A stretch of 59,055 nucleotides of DNA. Source: CAYYVJ01 sp964475115 (GTDB taxonomy: Bacteria; Bacillota; Clostridia; Lachnospirales; Lachnospiraceae). Under the pieces are notes generated by a model. The model made no database searches, was not told the origin of the DNA, and saw only the letters and a list, made by a program, of their open reading frames with translations. The DNA lies in the NCBI GenBank assembly GCA_964475115.1, contig CAYYVJ010000003.1:1-59055 (forward strand). Reading direction: 5' to 3'. Below, in pieces: positions 58,803 through 59,055 of the stretch. A program made the translations under genes and the position numbers. Each line of letters opens with the position of its first letter. Positions within the stretch are counted from its first letter, which is position 1.

Positions 58803-59055
58803 ATGTTGACAACGGATATTGGAATTGATTTAGGGACAGCCAGCATATTGGTATATGTGAAGGGGAAAGGCGTAGTTTTAAAAGAGCCCTCAGTAGTAGC
58901 ATTTGATAGGGATACAAATAAAATAAAGGCGATCGGAGAAGAAGCTAGATTAATGATAGGCAGAACTCCAGGTAATATTATCGCAGTTCGACCATTAAAA
59001 CAAGGGGTAATTTCGGACTATACAGTAACTGAGAAAATGTTACGATATTTTATAA
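58803..59055 (+). CDS. MreB/Mbl rod-shape protein, N-terminal part (cut by window end)
   Basis: ATG 58803 opens 84 codons to the window edge without a stop: DIGIDLGTASILVYVKGKGVVLKEPSVVAFDRDT, then RTPGNIIAVRPLKQGVISDY, the actin-like phosphate-1 loop and the MreB-family PLKxGVI motif. It polymerises at the membrane to guide wall synthesis. Adjacency to spoIIID suggests the Mbl paralogue; MreB cannot be excluded. Ribosome site GGAAAGGGG. Confidence 0.92.
   Translation, partial: MLTTDIGIDLGTASILVYVKGKGVVLKEPSVVAFDRDTNKIKAIGEEARLMIGRTPGNIIAVRPLKQGVISDYTVTEKMLRYFI

Noticed and set aside
1..59055. tRNA, rRNA, CRISPR arrays, insertion sequences, prophage or attachment sites
   Set aside because: No cloverleaf with GGTTCGA-type arm, no regularly spaced repeats, no transposase, integrase or phage structural genes were seen on either strand.

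Overview
The window comes from the chromosome of a low-GC, anaerobic, spore-forming Clostridia, most likely Lachnospiraceae or a near relative. This rests on AT-rich DNA, type III glutamine synthetase, a cobalamin-dependent ribonucleotide reductase, the sporulation regulator SpoIIID next to an MreB/Mbl gene, a sodium-type F-ATPase c subunit, a proton-type membrane pyrophosphatase, and frequent TTG/GTG starts behind strong Shine-Dalgarno sites. I see no phage, IS element, CRISPR array, rRNA or tRNA. It is mostly core genome with a few lineage-specific genes.

Layout. 1-3.3 kb: 3' end of dCMP deaminase, then malic enzyme and glycerol kinase on the minus strand. 3.4-7.4 kb: a YwmB-family protein, a small Tyr/Arg-tailed protein and a large anchored protein whose C-terminal cysteine-peptidase-like domain looks inactive. 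7.4-14.1 kb: oligopeptide ABC transporter (solute-binding protein, two permeases, two ATPases) with a consensus promoter, two hairpins after the binding protein and a 25-bp-arm terminator. 14.2-25.1 kb: class II ribonucleotide reductase, YitT protein, fructose-bisphosphate aldolase, GlnN, a zinc-ribbon/TPM gene pair, cyclophilin, an unknown anchored protein and a YesL protein. 25.2-34.1 kb: hflK-hflC facing away from the complete atpIBEFHAGDC operon. 34.1-46.8 kb: MATE exporter, HIT protein, an intracellular rhamnogalacturonan-processing pair (YetA-like, YesU-like), a secreted trigger-factor-like lipoprotein, a DUF2156/GNAT pair, an H-NOX chemoreceptor and hppA. 46.9-55.1 kb: CNNM/CorC protein, metNIQ, a GH18 glycosidase, a uracil permease and an MFS transporter. 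55.2-57.2 kb: a polar amino-acid ABC operon interrupted by a 100-N assembly gap. 57.3-59.1 kb: spoIIID, a CmpB-family membrane protein and the start of an mreB/mbl gene.

How they fit together. The energetic core is a predicted sodium-coupled ATP synthase whose c subunit carries two membrane carboxylates, plus a pyrophosphatase with the potassium-independent signature. Peptide, methionine, amino-acid and uracil uptake and intracellular pectin-fragment processing suggest a fermentative scavenger. The H-NOX chemoreceptor keeps the residues that bind oxygen in the Thermoanaerobacter (Caldanaerobacter) H-NOX family, so it probably steers swimming with respect to oxygen.

No wholly new multi-gene system is evident. 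The best leads are the H-NOX receptor, the two-carboxylate c subunit, the pseudo-peptidase protein with its neighbours, the zinc-ribbon/TPM pair, and several structured leaders (spoIIID, oppA-oppB, atp).
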